From positions 1-55,098 of the forward strand of contig NZ_KE384023.1 of NCBI RefSeq assembly GCF_000423465.1: a stretch of 55,098 bases of DNA. Direction: 5' to 3'. Below are positions 15,409 through 23,944 of the stretch, one piece after another (the first letter of the stretch is position 1; each line of letters opens with the position of its first letter). The notes under the pieces were generated by a model, which was not told the DNA's origin, ran no database searches, and worked only from the letters and a program-made list of their open reading frames with translations. The position numbers and the translations under genes are program-made. Origin of the DNA: Propionicicella superfundia DSM 22317. GTDB lineage: Bacteria > Actinomycetota > Actinomycetes > Propionibacteriales > Propionibacteriaceae.

Positions 15409-16947
15409 TCAGTGTGGGTAGGTGATGCCGTGCTGGGCGAGGACAGGGATCGGGTCGACGCGGGTTCCGCTGTCACGCACCTCGAAGTGCAGGTGGCAAC
15501 CGGTCGAGCGGCCGTCGGAGCCGACCACGCCGATCTGCTGGCCGGCCGTGACGGTCTGCCCGGTCGTGACGAGCACGCCGTCGGCGTACATGTGCGCGTA
15601 GGCGGTCTGCAGGCCGCCGCCGTGGTCCACGACGATGAGATGCCCGTACGATGCTGCGGCTCCGGCGGTGGACACGATGCCGTCCGCAGCGGCGTGGATC
15701 GGCGCGTCGCAGGACGCCGCGATGTCCTGCCCGCCGTGGAGGGCCGACCTGCCGGAGAGCGGATCGGTGCGGTGGCCGAACGGGCTGCTGAGCGGCCCGT
15801 CGACGGGAGCGGCCCATCCGGAGCTGCTGGTGTCGACGGTGGAGGTGCCGGGCGCGGTGAGTGCGCAACCGGACGACGCCTCGGCCGCGGCGCCGGGATC
15901 GGTGACGGTTCCGGACGCCTTCATCGTGACGTGGACGTGGTCCTTGTGGTTGGCGGTGTCGGAGCCGCGGTCCTCCATGGCGCGCCAGCCCTCGTCGGCC
16001 CGGTCGATATTCCAGATGCGCTGCTGCCAGATCAGGTACTGCACGTCGAACTCGCGGGCATGGCCGACGATGTAGGCGGCGAGCCGGTCACCGGTCGCCC
16101 TGTCCCGGTACACCATGAAGTCGAGGGCGAGGCCCGAGGGGTGGTCGGGAACGGAGTCCTCACGGACCCCGCCGATATCGGTGATTCCGAACCGGGGGCC
16201 GAGGAGGTGCGCCAACGCGGCGGTCTGGGGCTGGACCGGGCCGAGGCTGTCGTCGTCCACCGTGCCGCTCGGAGTGCCGGGGGTCGCGACGGCGCGGACG
16301 CCGGCGAGCGCGGTGACGACCTCGACCGCCGCCGTCCACCACGTCGTGTAGTGACCCGGGTCGGCGTTGCCCTGGACGCGGTGCGCGGCGTCGGTCGGCT
16401 CCAGCGACTCCCGGCCGGGCACGTCCACCAGGCCGGGGATGTGGTAGCCGACCGGCCCGGCGGGGCTCGGGCCGGGCACGCCGACGTCGTGCCCGAGGAA
16501 GAAGGTCCGGGCGGCGTAGGCCGGGTCGTTGAGCTGGGCGATGTTGGCCTCGACCGACGACCCGTCGGCGTACCAGCCGAGGTGGGTGCGCTGCTGGAAG
16601 GGGCCGACGTCGCCGTCGCCGTTGGGCCGGGCCGCGGTGGGGTCGGCCATCAGGGACGACTCGCCCATCGCGGTCATGACGCCGATCTGCTGGTCCCGGA
16701 CGGTGAGGCCGAGCTGCTGCGCGACGATCATTATCTGCGCCGCGACGACCAGCTCGTCGCGGCCGTACCCGGCGATCGGCCCGGCCGGGATCGTCGACAT
16801 GTCCACCGCGGCCGTGGAGGTCTCGTCCTGGCAGGAGGTGGCCGCCATGACGACCAGGGAGATCGCGGCCAGCGGCAGGACGAGGACCAGCGCCAGACCG
16901 AGCAGCAGCAGGACGAGGATCGCGCGGCCACCGCTCCGCTCGCTCAT
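15409..16947 (-). CDS. Membrane-anchored cell-wall hydrolase with three catalytic domains
   Basis: 512 residues. A membrane anchor at about 8-35 (AILVLLLLGLALVLVLPLAA) is followed by three domains. About 60-155 is a lytic-transglycosylase-like fold with a candidate acid in TAMGESSLMADP. About 230-360 is an M15/ARB_07466-like zinc domain (HPSGLALDFMVYRD, then HKDHVHVTM). About 395-505 is an M23/LytM endopeptidase with HGGQDIAA (H-x3-D) and HLHFEVR (H-x-H) zinc ligands. Such multi-enzyme proteins open peptidoglycan for a Gram-positive conjugation channel. It overlaps the lipoprotein gene upstream by ATGA and so is translationally coupled. Domain calls are by motif. Confidence 0.85.
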   Translation of the reverse strand: MSERSGGRAILVLLLLGLALVLVLPLAAISLVVMAATSCQDETSTAAVDMSTIPAGPIAGYGRDELVVAAQIMIVAQQLGLTVRDQQIGVMTAMGESSLMADPTAARPNGDGDVGPFQQRTHLGWYADGSSVEANIAQLNDPAYAARTFFLGHDVGVPGPSPAGPVGYHIPGLVDVPGRESLEPTDAAHRVQGNADPGHYTTWWTAAVEVVTALAGVRAVATPGTPSGTVDDDSLGPVQPQTAALAHLLGPRFGITDIGGVREDSVPDHPSGLALDFMVYRDRATGDRLAAYIVGHAREFDVQYLIWQQRIWNIDRADEGWRAMEDRGSDTANHKDHVHVTMKASGTVTDPGAAAEASSGCALTAPGTSTVDTSSSGWAAPVDGPLSSPFGHRTDPLSGRSALHGGQDIAASCDAPIHAAADGIVSTAGAAASYGHLIVVDHGGGLQTAYAHMYADGVLVTTGQTVTAGQQIGVVGSDGRSTGCHLHFEVRDSGTRVDPIPVLAQHGITYPH

Positions 16948-17522
16948 GCGGGGGCCTGCTCGGGCGGGGTGATGGACGCGACCCGCCACACCGGATCCGC
17001 GCTGGTGCGGACGAGCGTCAGCAGATAGGCGCCGATCGATGTCGACACCTGAACGCGCGCCACGTACGCGCTGTCGGTGGGGATCACGCGCGCGTCGCCG
17101 ACCATCATCGCCGGGACCTTGTACGGCCGGGTGCCGCGGTGGGTCTCCAGCGCCTCGACGGTCAGGTAGGGCGCCAGGTCCGCCAGCCATTGTTCGGCGG
17201 TGACGTCGCGGCGAGCGAAGAGCCGCAGGGTCTCGCCGGCCCGTTGCGCGGCCTCTCGCCGGTCGGGATCACCAGTCGGGACCTGTTCGGACGTCTGGCC
17301 CTCGTCATCGACCACGACAGAAGGGATCTCACCAGGTGTCGGGGATGAGACGGCCGGCGGGATCGGCGTATTCGGCGTCTCCGTCGTGCAACCGACGAGC
17401 GCCAAAACGGTCAGGGCAAGGGCGAATCCTCTCCGGACTCGGGACTGTCTGGGCCGCTGGCCGGGGTGAGGTTCGTCCCCGCGCGGAGATGATCGCGCAA
17501 CTGATCCCTCAAGATGAACCAC
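16944..17522 (-). CDS. Putative lipoprotein of the conjugation module
   Basis: 192 residues if GTG 17522 is the start. A signal segment with lipobox lies at RRGFALALTVLALVGC (about 30-45), followed by a Thr/Pro-rich linker. A small domain ends with YVARVQVSTSIGAYLLTLVR and PVWRVASITPP, resembling the NTF2-like fold of TcpC/VirB8-type proteins. The start is uncertain: no good ATG precedes the signal and the gene overlaps the end of the helix-turn-helix gene at 17411. An outer-face T4SS component is the likely role, by context. Confidence 0.65.
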   Translation of the reverse strand: MVHLEGSVARSSPRGDEPHPGQRPRQSRVRRGFALALTVLALVGCTTETPNTPIPPAVSSPTPGEIPSVVVDDEGQTSEQVPTGDPDRREAAQRAGETLRLFARRDVTAEQWLADLAPYLTVEALETHRGTRPYKVPAMMVGDARVIPTDSAYVARVQVSTSIGAYLLTLVRTSADPVWRVASITPPEQAPA

Positions 17523-17668
17523 GCGTTGCCTAGTTTGTACCCGGGAATCGTCTTGTCTCTCAGCCATTTGTAGACGCCGGGCTTGGAGACGCGGAGCAGG
17601 TCGGCGACCTCTTCGACGGTCAGCACGGTGGGTAGATAGGCGAAGAGCTCGTCCAAGCGATCGGCCAT
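17411..17668 (-). CDS. Excisionase-family / MerR-like helix-turn-helix protein
   Basis: 85 residues. The helix-turn-helix domain LTVEEVADLLRVSKPGVYKW then LRDKTIPGYKLGNAWFILRD (about 16-56) is the small winged type found in excisionases and regulators (MerR/Xis-like helix_turn_helix_17). The Pro/Ser-rich tail is not conserved. ATG 17668 is the first in-frame start after the divergent promoter region; an ATG at 17698 would add ten residues. Divergent from the plus-strand T4SS genes, it is well placed to regulate both arms of the module or to act as recombination directionality factor, though no integrase is adjacent. Confidence 0.8.
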   Translation of the reverse strand: MADRLDELFAYLPTVLTVEEVADLLRVSKPGVYKWLRDKTIPGYKLGNAWFILRDQLRDHLRAGTNLTPASGPDSPESGEDSPLP

Positions 17669-17767
17669 CAATGCCCCGTTCCGGTTTCCACAGAACATAT
17701 CCGCATGTATGCATCCCTACAGAGTGTACCCTGTGCCACAGTCATATATCCGCCCCGAAGGAGTCTC
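17669..17767. promoter_or_regulatory. Divergent promoter region of the conjugation module
   Basis: A 99-base gap between the minus-strand helix-turn-helix gene and the plus-strand secretion genes. It is clearly more AT-rich than its surroundings (ATATCCGCATGTATGCAT; CATATATCC near 17742). Candidate -10 elements exist on both strands but no convincing -35 pair, so exact promoters are not called. AAGGAG precedes the plus-strand ATG. Confidence 0.4.
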
Positions 17768-18373
17768 ATGGGAGCCGACCCGGTGAATAGTCCCAACCCG
17801 TGGCTGACTCCGCAGTCTGTCGATGAACGTAGTGTGCCGGACACGGATGTGCTTGTCAGGCCGGTGATTTCCCCGCGACTGGCACCGCAGGCAGGGGTGT
17901 CGGCGCCCGCCGAGGGACTGCCGCTGCGTCCCTGTGCGCCTGGGCCGGCGCTGTGGGTCGTCGGCGCCCACGGCGGAGCGGGGGAGTCGAGCGTCGCGGC
18001 ACTCGACCCCGCCTGGGCCGAGGCCGGGCACGCCTGGCCCGCCGGGCATGGGATGCGAGCGTGTGTGCTCGTCGCCCGGACGCACGCTTCGGGGCTCCTC
18101 GCCGCCCAGCGGGCGCTGACGCAGTGGGCGGCCTGGCGCGGCCCGGAGGTGCCGGCGCTGGTCGCGCTGATGCTCGTGGCGGACGCGCCCGGGAAGCTGC
18201 CCAAACCGCTGCGTGACCTTGCCGCCCATGTTTCCGGAGGCGCGCCCCTTCGCGTCGACCTCCCGTGGATCGACGAGTGGCGGTTCGGCCCGCAGCCGTC
18301 CGTCCCCCCGGCCGCGGCGCGTGTCGCGGCGACACTCGCCTCGCTCACCCCTGCCGGCGAAACCCCTCGATGA
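17768..18373 (+). CDS. Conjugation-module protein with degenerate P-loop (DUF6668-like)
   Basis: 201 residues. After a Pro-rich N-terminus the segment LWVVGAHGGAGESSVAALDP (about 63-82) looks like a ParA-type P-loop in which the essential lysine is replaced by Glu (GGAGESS). Downstream VPALVALMLVADAPGKLPKP and LPWIDEWRF follow. This pattern is familiar from small proteins encoded with SCO6880-type T4SS modules in actinobacteria. Nucleotide hydrolysis seems unlikely with this P-loop. ATG 17768 follows AAGGAG; the longer frame from 17705 is not needed. First gene of the plus-strand operon. Confidence 0.7.
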   Translation: MGADPVNSPNPWLTPQSVDERSVPDTDVLVRPVISPRLAPQAGVSAPAEGLPLRPCAPGPALWVVGAHGGAGESSVAALDPAWAEAGHAWPAGHGMRACVLVARTHASGLLAAQRALTQWAAWRGPEVPALVALMLVADAPGKLPKPLRDLAAHVSGGAPLRVDLPWIDEWRFGPQPSVPPAAARVAATLASLTPAGETPR

Positions 18374-18383
18374 AAGGAACGCC

Positions 18384-18683
18384 ATGGTCATGCTCGATGC
18401 GGTTCTCCAGCTCCTCCAGGTGCTGCCGTGTGATCCCCCCACCGACCCACCCGCCATGGCCCCTCCCGGTTCGGGCGGGATCCTGACCATCCTGTCCTGG
18501 GTGAAGTGGCTCTGCTTCGCGGTGGCGATCGCCGGCGTCCTGATCGTCGGCGGTCGCATGGCGATCTCTCACCGCCGGGGCGGCGACGGGGGCGAGCACG
18601 CGACCGCGTTGGCCTGGGTCCTGGCCGGCGTGATCGTGATCAGCTCCGGCGTGGGCATCATCATGGCGCTCGTGGGGGCTTGA
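18384..18683 (+). CDS. Small two-helix membrane protein, VirB2/TrbC-like
   Basis: 99 residues. Two hydrophobic segments at about 33-58 (ILTILSWVKWLCFAVAIAGV) and 75-97 (ALAWVLAGVIVISSGVGIIM) are joined by a short basic loop (RMAISHRRGGDGG). Size and layout match VirB2/TrbC-like pilin subunits, although sequence similarity to those is weak. The same two-helix pattern recurs at about 70-135 of the VirB6-like protein at 20973, suggesting a shared origin. A GAAAGGAA ribosome-binding site precedes the ATG. Confidence 0.65.
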   Translation: MVMLDAVLQLLQVLPCDPPTDPPAMAPPGSGGILTILSWVKWLCFAVAIAGVLIVGGRMAISHRRGGDGGEHATALAWVLAGVIVISSGVGIIMALVGA

Positions 18684-18686
18684 GCG

Positions 18687-19439
18687 ATGCGCAGCTCCAG
18701 GCGTCGGGTCGGGTGGATTGTTTCGGCGGTCGTGGTTGGTTTCATCGTGGTGCTTGCTGTCGTCGTGGTGGTCGCGAACCTGGTCAGTCGGCGGGATGTG
18801 GTGGGTCCGTCGCCGGCGTCGGCAGCGACGGCGGCGGGGACAGCGTCGACCGGGACGGCGGCTACGGCTGGTTCTACGACGTCGGCTGTCGCGGCGGGTG
18901 GGAGTGTTTGCGGTTTGCCGGGGTATGCGGCGTCGGGCACGGTGACGTCTCCGCCGGTGGTGGATTGGCAGTATGTGGGTGTGACCGCGGCGCCGCACAG
19001 TGCGACCGCCGGGCCGGGCCGGATCGAGCCGGACGGGTTCCGGTACTGCTACGCACACACCCCCGAAGGCGCCATCCTCGCCGCCGCGAATCTGTTGGCG
19101 GTAACCAATCGAATAGATGTCTTCCGCGAGAGATTCGTGGCTCGCAGCGTTGTCCCGGGCCCTGGTGCGGAAGCGATCCGGAAAGAGGTCAGCTCGCCCA
19201 GGGGCGATGACACGTCGGTTCGTGTGGCGGGGTTTCGGCTGCTGTCCTACAGCGCGGACAGGGCCACCGTCGACCTCGCGTTCCGAATGGTGTCCCGCGG
19301 CGCTTATATGTCGTATCCGTTCGACTTCGAATGGGTTGAGGGGGATTGGCGGGTCGTGGTGCGGGACGACGGCAGCCCGATGTACAAGCCGACCCAGGTG
19401 TACGACCTTGTCGGCTACGCGCTGTGGCAGGTGAGCTGA
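18687..19439 (+). CDS. Membrane-anchored T4SS-associated protein, tandem paralogue 1
   Basis: 250 residues. A basic start (MRSSRRRVGW), one membrane helix at about 9-33 and an Ala/Thr/Ser-rich linker of about 40 residues precede an extracellular domain. That domain holds VCGLPGYAASGTVTSPPVVD, RYCYAHTPEGAILAAANLLA (about 120-139), FRLLSYSADRATVDLAFRMV and GDWRVVVRDDGS. The last part has the look of an NTF2/VirB8-like fold. The family (DUF8175-like) travels with SCO6880-type modules; no enzyme motif is seen. It is the first of three consecutive paralogues separated by only one base, so one operon is certain. Confidence 0.75.
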   Translation: MRSSRRRVGWIVSAVVVGFIVVLAVVVVVANLVSRRDVVGPSPASAATAAGTASTGTAATAGSTTSAVAAGGSVCGLPGYAASGTVTSPPVVDWQYVGVTAAPHSATAGPGRIEPDGFRYCYAHTPEGAILAAANLLAVTNRIDVFRERFVARSVVPGPGAEAIRKEVSSPRGDDTSVRVAGFRLLSYSADRATVDLAFRMVSRGAYMSYPFDFEWVEGDWRVVVRDDGSPMYKPTQVYDLVGYALWQVS

Positions 19440-19440
19440 C

Positions 19441-20202
19441 ATGGGGGCGTCCAGGCGTCGTCGGGTCGCGTGGGTCGTCTCGGCAGTCGTGCTGGCGCTG
19501 ATTGTGGTGATCGCTGGTGCTCTGGTGGTCGCGAACCTGGTCGGCCGGCGGGATGTGGCGGGTCCGTCGTCAGCGTCGAGTGCGGCAGCGACGGCGGCGG
19601 GGACAGCGTCGACCGGGACGGCGGCTTCGGCTGGTTCTACGACGTCGGCTGTCGCGGCGGGTGGGAGCGTTTGCGGTTTGCCGGGGTATGTGGCCTCGGG
19701 CACGGTGACCTCTCCGCCGGTGGTGGATTGGCAGTATGTGGGTGTGACCGCGGCGCCGCACAGTGCGACCGCTGGTCCGGGCCGGGTCGAGCCGGACGGG
19801 TTCCGGTACTGCTACGCACACACCCCCGAAGGCGCGATCCTCGCCACTGCAAACTTGCTGGCGGTGACGTCCGACCTGGTCAGGTTCCGTGAGAGGTTGG
19901 TTGACCGAACGCTCGTCCCCGGCCCAGGCGCGGAGGTGGTCCGCAAGAACACCGGCAGTAACCAAGACCAAGACACATCTGTACGTGTGGCGGGGTTCCG
20001 GCTCCTCTCCTACAGCGCGGACAAGGCGACCGTCGACCTCGTGGCGCGCATCGCGTCCCAGGGCGCCTATGTGTCATTCCCGTTCGATCTTCAGTGGGTT
20101 GAGGGGGACTGGCGGGTGGTGGTTCGGGATGACGGGAGCTTCCCGTACAAGCCGACCCAGGTGTACGGCCTTGTGGGTTACGTGTTGTGGCAGGTGAGCT
20201 GA
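19441..20202 (+). CDS. Membrane-anchored T4SS-associated protein, tandem paralogue 2
   Basis: 253 residues, same architecture as paralogues 1 and 3. The part from the linker to RYCYAHTPEGAIL is almost identical to paralogue 1 at the DNA level. The region after LAVTSDLVRFRERLVDRTLV diverges (RKNTGSNQDQDTSVRVAGF) before reconverging on FRLLSYSADKATVDL and GDWRVVVRDDGS. The pattern of a conserved centre with a variable patch fits subunits of a mixed complex or recent gene conversion. ATG 19441 follows the preceding stop by one base. Confidence 0.75.
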   Translation: MGASRRRRVAWVVSAVVLALIVVIAGALVVANLVGRRDVAGPSSASSAAATAAGTASTGTAASAGSTTSAVAAGGSVCGLPGYVASGTVTSPPVVDWQYVGVTAAPHSATAGPGRVEPDGFRYCYAHTPEGAILATANLLAVTSDLVRFRERLVDRTLVPGPGAEVVRKNTGSNQDQDTSVRVAGFRLLSYSADKATVDLVARIASQGAYVSFPFDLQWVEGDWRVVVRDDGSFPYKPTQVYGLVGYVLWQVS

Positions 20203-20203
20203 T

Positions 20204-20971
20204 ATGCGCACCTCCAGGCGTCGGGTCCGGTGGGTTGTTTCGGCGGTCGTGCTGGCGCTGATTGTGGTGATCGCTGGTGCTCTGGTGGTCGCGAGCCTGG
20301 TCGGCCGGCGGGATGTGGCGGGTCCGTCCCCGGCGTCCCCGGCGTCGGCAGCGACGGCGGCGGGGACAGCGTCGACCGGGACGGCGGCTTCGGCTGGTTC
20401 CGTGACGCCGGATGCGACTGTGGCCGCGGGTGGGAGTGTCTGCGGCCTGCCGGGGTATGCGGCGTCGGGCACGGTGACGTCTCCGCCGGTGGTGGATTGG
20501 CAGTACGTGGGTGTGATCGCGGCGCCGCACAGTGCGACCGCCGGGCCGGGCCGGATCGAGCCGGACGGGTTCCGGTACTGCTACGCACACACCCCTGAAG
20601 GCGCTGTCCTGGCCGCTGCCAACATGATCGCGGTGACGTCCAACCTGGTCAGATTCCGTGAGAAGGTGGTCGACCGGACGTTCGTTCCCGGTCCGGGCGC
20701 GGAGGTGATCCGGAACGATACCGGGACGCCGAAGAGCGATGACACGTCGGCTCGCCTGGCGGGGTTCCGGCTTCTCTCCTACAGCGCGGACAAGGCCACC
20801 GTCGACCTCGCGTTCCGGGTCGTTTCGAAGGGTGCCTACATGTCGTATCCGTTCGAGCTCCAATGGGCCGAGGGAGACTGGCGGGTGGTGGTGCGCGACG
20901 ACGGCACGCCCCCGTACCAGCCGACCCAGGTGTACGACCTTGTCGGCTACCTGTTGTGGCAGGTGAGCTGA
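20204..20971 (+). CDS. Membrane-anchored T4SS-associated protein, tandem paralogue 3
   Basis: 255 residues. Same N-terminal anchor and AHTPEGAVLAAANMIAVTSN domain as the other two. The linker is longer through an extra PASPASAAT repeat and a changed GSVTPDATVAAGG segment. The variable patch reads RNDTGTPKSDDTSARLAGF. Most similar to paralogue 2 at the 5' end (shared ALIVVIAGALVVASLVGRRD) and to paralogue 1 near the 3' end (VDLAFRVVSKGAYMSYPFEL), a mosaic suggesting recombination among the three. Followed by the VirB6-like gene after one base. Confidence 0.75.
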   Translation: MRTSRRRVRWVVSAVVLALIVVIAGALVVASLVGRRDVAGPSPASPASAATAAGTASTGTAASAGSVTPDATVAAGGSVCGLPGYAASGTVTSPPVVDWQYVGVIAAPHSATAGPGRIEPDGFRYCYAHTPEGAVLAAANMIAVTSNLVRFREKVVDRTFVPGPGAEVIRNDTGTPKSDDTSARLAGFRLLSYSADKATVDLAFRVVSKGAYMSYPFELQWAEGDWRVVVRDDGTPPYQPTQVYDLVGYLLWQVS

Positions 20972-20972
20972 C

Positions 20973-22451
20973 GTGTGTGACGTGACGAACATGGGGTGCC
21001 ATCTCAGCGAGGGCCTGGCGGAGGCCTTCGCGAAGGCCACCGAGTCGGCGACGTCCGCGGTGCTGTCGACGCTGTCGAAGGCGCTCGGAGGCTTGGGCGC
21101 CGCCTGGGTGGAGGTGCCGACACCGACGCTGACCGGAGGGACGGGGTCGTCCGGGCCGACGTCCCCGGCGCCGGGTACGGACCCGCTGTCGACGGTGCTG
21201 TCCTGGGTGACGTGGATCGGCCTCGCGATCGCGATCGGGTCGGTGATGGTGCTCGGCGCCCGGATGGTGATTGCGCACCGGCATGGGCGTGATGCGCGGC
21301 TGGGACGGGCCGGCGTCGTCGTCGGCGCGGTCGCTCTCATCTCCGGGGCGTCCGGGATCGGGTCGGCCCTTGTGGGATCGGAACCGGCCTGCGAGAAGAA
21401 GTGGTGCGCGTCCGAGACGGTGGGCTACCTGCAGGCCGGGATCTGGCCCTACATGCTCATGCTCGTGGCGATCTCGGTCATCGTCGCTGCGGCGACGATG
21501 CTGTGGACCCAGCGCGTTCAACCCCTGGTCGACCTCGCGAAGTCGCTGGTGAGGCTGATCGTCGTGTCGGGGGCCGGGATCGCGATCGTCGCGCTGCTGA
21601 CCGAAGCCGCCGACGCGTTCTCCCTCTGGATCCTCAACGGCGCGCTGGAATGCGACATCTCCGACGCGTCGAAGGGGTGCTTCGCCGGCGGCATGGGCAA
21701 GGTGGTGCTCCTGGCGACGCCCGCGGCCAGTGGCCTGGGGCCCCTGCTGCTGATCGTGCTGAGCCTCGTCGCGATGCTCGCCTCGCTCGCGCAGATCGGC
21801 CTGATGCTGCTGCGCGGCGCGATGCTCGTCATCCTCGCGGCGACCTTGCCGGCGGCGGCCGCAGCCGCCAACACCAAGCTCGGACAGGCATGGTGGACGA
21901 AGTCCGTGGGCTGGCTCGCGGCGTTCATCCTGTACAAGCCGGCGGCCGCCATCGTGTACGCCGCGGCGTTGAAGCTGGTCGGCAGCGGCTGGTCGGGCGA
22001 CAACGCGATCGTCTCGGTGTCCGCCGGCCTGGTGCTGATGCTGTTGGCGCTCGTCGCCCTGCCGGCACTGATGAGGTTCACCGTTCCGGCGGTGGCCTCG
22101 ACTGCCGGCGGCGCCGCCACGGCCGCGCTGTTGGAGTTGCCGACCGGCGCGGCCAGCACCGAGCGCCCGTCCGCCCGGTCGGCCTCGTCGTCGCCGCGCG
22201 GCTCCGACGGCGCCACGGGCAGATCCGCTCCGACTGGATCCGCCGGAGCGGCCGGTGCTGCAGGACCGGCGGGCGCCGCGGCGTCCGCCGGCGCATCGAC
22301 GGCAGGCGGGGCCGCGGCTTCGGGCGCTGCCGCGGCCGCGGGCCCGGTCGGCGCGGCGGTGGCCGTGGGCCGAAAGGTGGTCGGCGGGGCACAGGCCGTC
22401 GCGAAGATCGCCAAGGGCGCCGTCGAGGACACAACCGGAGAGACGTCATGA
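20973..22451 (+). CDS. Polytopic T4SS channel protein, VirB6/TrbL-like
   Basis: 492 residues with about eight membrane helices between residues 70 and 390. The N-terminus (LSEGLAEAFAKATESATSAV) and the two-helix unit at about 70-135 echo the VirB2-like protein encoded at 18384. Later come YMLMLVAISVIVAAATMLW, the cysteine pair ECDISDASKGC in an outside loop, and MLLRGAMLVILAATLPAAAA, the last typical of TrbL/VirB6 proteins. About 400-490 is a low-complexity Ala/Gly/Ser tail. It is expected to form the inner-membrane part of the DNA or protein channel. The start is GTG 20973, one base after the previous stop. Confidence 0.75.
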   Translation: MCDVTNMGCHLSEGLAEAFAKATESATSAVLSTLSKALGGLGAAWVEVPTPTLTGGTGSSGPTSPAPGTDPLSTVLSWVTWIGLAIAIGSVMVLGARMVIAHRHGRDARLGRAGVVVGAVALISGASGIGSALVGSEPACEKKWCASETVGYLQAGIWPYMLMLVAISVIVAAATMLWTQRVQPLVDLAKSLVRLIVVSGAGIAIVALLTEAADAFSLWILNGALECDISDASKGCFAGGMGKVVLLATPAASGLGPLLLIVLSLVAMLASLAQIGLMLLRGAMLVILAATLPAAAAAANTKLGQAWWTKSVGWLAAFILYKPAAAIVYAAALKLVGSGWSGDNAIVSVSAGLVLMLLALVALPALMRFTVPAVASTAGGAATAALLELPTGAASTERPSARSASSSPRGSDGATGRSAPTGSAGAAGAAGPAGAAASAGASTAGGAAASGAAAAAGPVGAAVAVGRKVVGGAQAVAKIAKGAVEDTTGETS

Positions 22452-23944
22452 GCACGCCCGTGACGCGGCGGACGTACGGGAACTGGCGGATCACGCGCTC
22501 ACCCGGCCTCGGCGCCCTGGGAACCGTGGGGACGATCATGCTGCTGTTCGGCGCGATCTGCATGATCGTGGCGCTGGCCCGCTTCGGCCTGCTCGGCGGC
22601 GGCGTGGTGGCGGTCGTGGTCGGGGCAGTGCTCGGGCTGGCGCTGCGCCGGGACCGGCACGGCCGGTCCGTCATCGACCGCCTGGTGACCCGCGTGGGTT
22701 GGCTGCGCGCCCGGGCAGCGGGCGCGGACCTGTACCGGTCGGGCCCGCTCTCGCGGACGCCGTGGGGGAGTACCCAACTGCCGGGGCTTGCCGCGGCACT
22801 GACGCTGACCGAGCACACCGACAGCTACGGCCGTCAGTTCGCGCTCATCCACTCCCCGTCGCAGTCGACCTACACCGTGGTGTTCACCGGAGATCCGGAC
22901 GGCGGGTCGCTGGTCGACCAGGAGACGATCGACGCCTGGGTCGCCTCCTACGGGGGATGGCTGGCGATGCTGTCCGACGAGCCGCAGTTGATCGGCGTGG
23001 CGGTGACGATCGAGACCGCCCCCGACAGCGGGATCCGGCTGCGCCAGGAAGTGAATGCCGCGACATCGCCGTCAGCCCCCGCGTTCGCGCGGGCCATGCT
23101 GGCCGACATCCTCGACTCCTACCCCGCCGGGGCGAGCACCGTCCGGGCCCACGTCGCGCTGACGTTCCGCGGCGCCCGCGCGTCCCGGGATCGCGACGCG
23201 ACCGAGATGGGCAGAGACCTGGCCGCACGGCTGCCGGGCCTGTCGTCGACGCTGGAGGAGACCGGCGTGCGCAGCGTGCGCCCCGTGACGAGCGCCGACC
23301 TCTGCGAGCACGTGCGAACCGCCTACGACCCGGCCGCCGAGATCCTGTTCGACCGGGCCCGCCAGGAGGGCGGTGGCCCGCCGCGGCTGTCGTGGCCCGA
23401 CGTGGGACCGGCCGCTGCCCAGGCCTCGTGGGACTCCTACCGCCACGACGGCGCCGTGTCGACGTCCTGGGTGATGTCCGCCCCGCCGCGAGACAACGTG
23501 CCGTCGTCGATCCTGGCGCGGCTCCTGGCGCCGCGCGGCGACATCGCACGCAAACGGGTCACGATCCTGTACCGGCCGATGGACGCCGGGCATGCCGCCG
23601 CGCGGGTCGAGGCCGACAAGAGAACCGCGGAGTGGACGGTCAACTCGGCCCGCCGCCCGTCTGCCCGGGCCACTCGCGCTCTCCAGCAGGCGACGCGCAC
23701 GGCCGAGGAGGAGGCCGCAGGTGCGGGACTGGTCGACTTCGGAGTGGTCGTGACGGCGACCGTCCTCGCCGGCGACGACCTCGACGAACTGCACGCCACC
23801 ATGGACACCCTGTCGGCCGCGGCGCGACTGACCCTGCGCCCCGCCTACGGAGCCCAGGACGTGGCCTTCGTCACGACCCTCCCGCTGGGCATCCTGCCGC
23901 ACCTCCACGCCTCGCCGGCGACGAGGCTCCGGGAGGCGCTGTGA
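22448..23944 (+). CDS. SCO6880-family T4SS protein (PrgI/VirB3-VirB4 N-domain type)
   Basis: 498 residues. Two closely spaced N-terminal helices (about 28-70: GTIMLLFGAICMIVALARFG and GVVAVVVGAVLGLAL) are followed by a long soluble region with YGRQFALIHSPSQSTYTVVF, DAWVASYGGWLAMLSDEP and VTILYRPMDAGHAAARVEAD. This is the SCO6880 family of actinobacterial conjugation proteins, in which a PrgI/VirB3-like anchor precedes a VirB4 N-terminal-like domain. The ATPase partner is the next gene, overlapping by GTGA. The start ATG 22448 overlaps the end of the VirB6-like gene. Confidence 0.85.
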   Translation: MSTPVTRRTYGNWRITRSPGLGALGTVGTIMLLFGAICMIVALARFGLLGGGVVAVVVGAVLGLALRRDRHGRSVIDRLVTRVGWLRARAAGADLYRSGPLSRTPWGSTQLPGLAAALTLTEHTDSYGRQFALIHSPSQSTYTVVFTGDPDGGSLVDQETIDAWVASYGGWLAMLSDEPQLIGVAVTIETAPDSGIRLRQEVNAATSPSAPAFARAMLADILDSYPAGASTVRAHVALTFRGARASRDRDATEMGRDLAARLPGLSSTLEETGVRSVRPVTSADLCEHVRTAYDPAAEILFDRARQEGGGPPRLSWPDVGPAAAQASWDSYRHDGAVSTSWVMSAPPRDNVPSSILARLLAPRGDIARKRVTILYRPMDAGHAAARVEADKRTAEWTVNSARRPSARATRALQQATRTAEEEAAGAGLVDFGVVVTATVLAGDDLDELHATMDTLSAAARLTLRPAYGAQDVAFVTTLPLGILPHLHASPATRLREAL

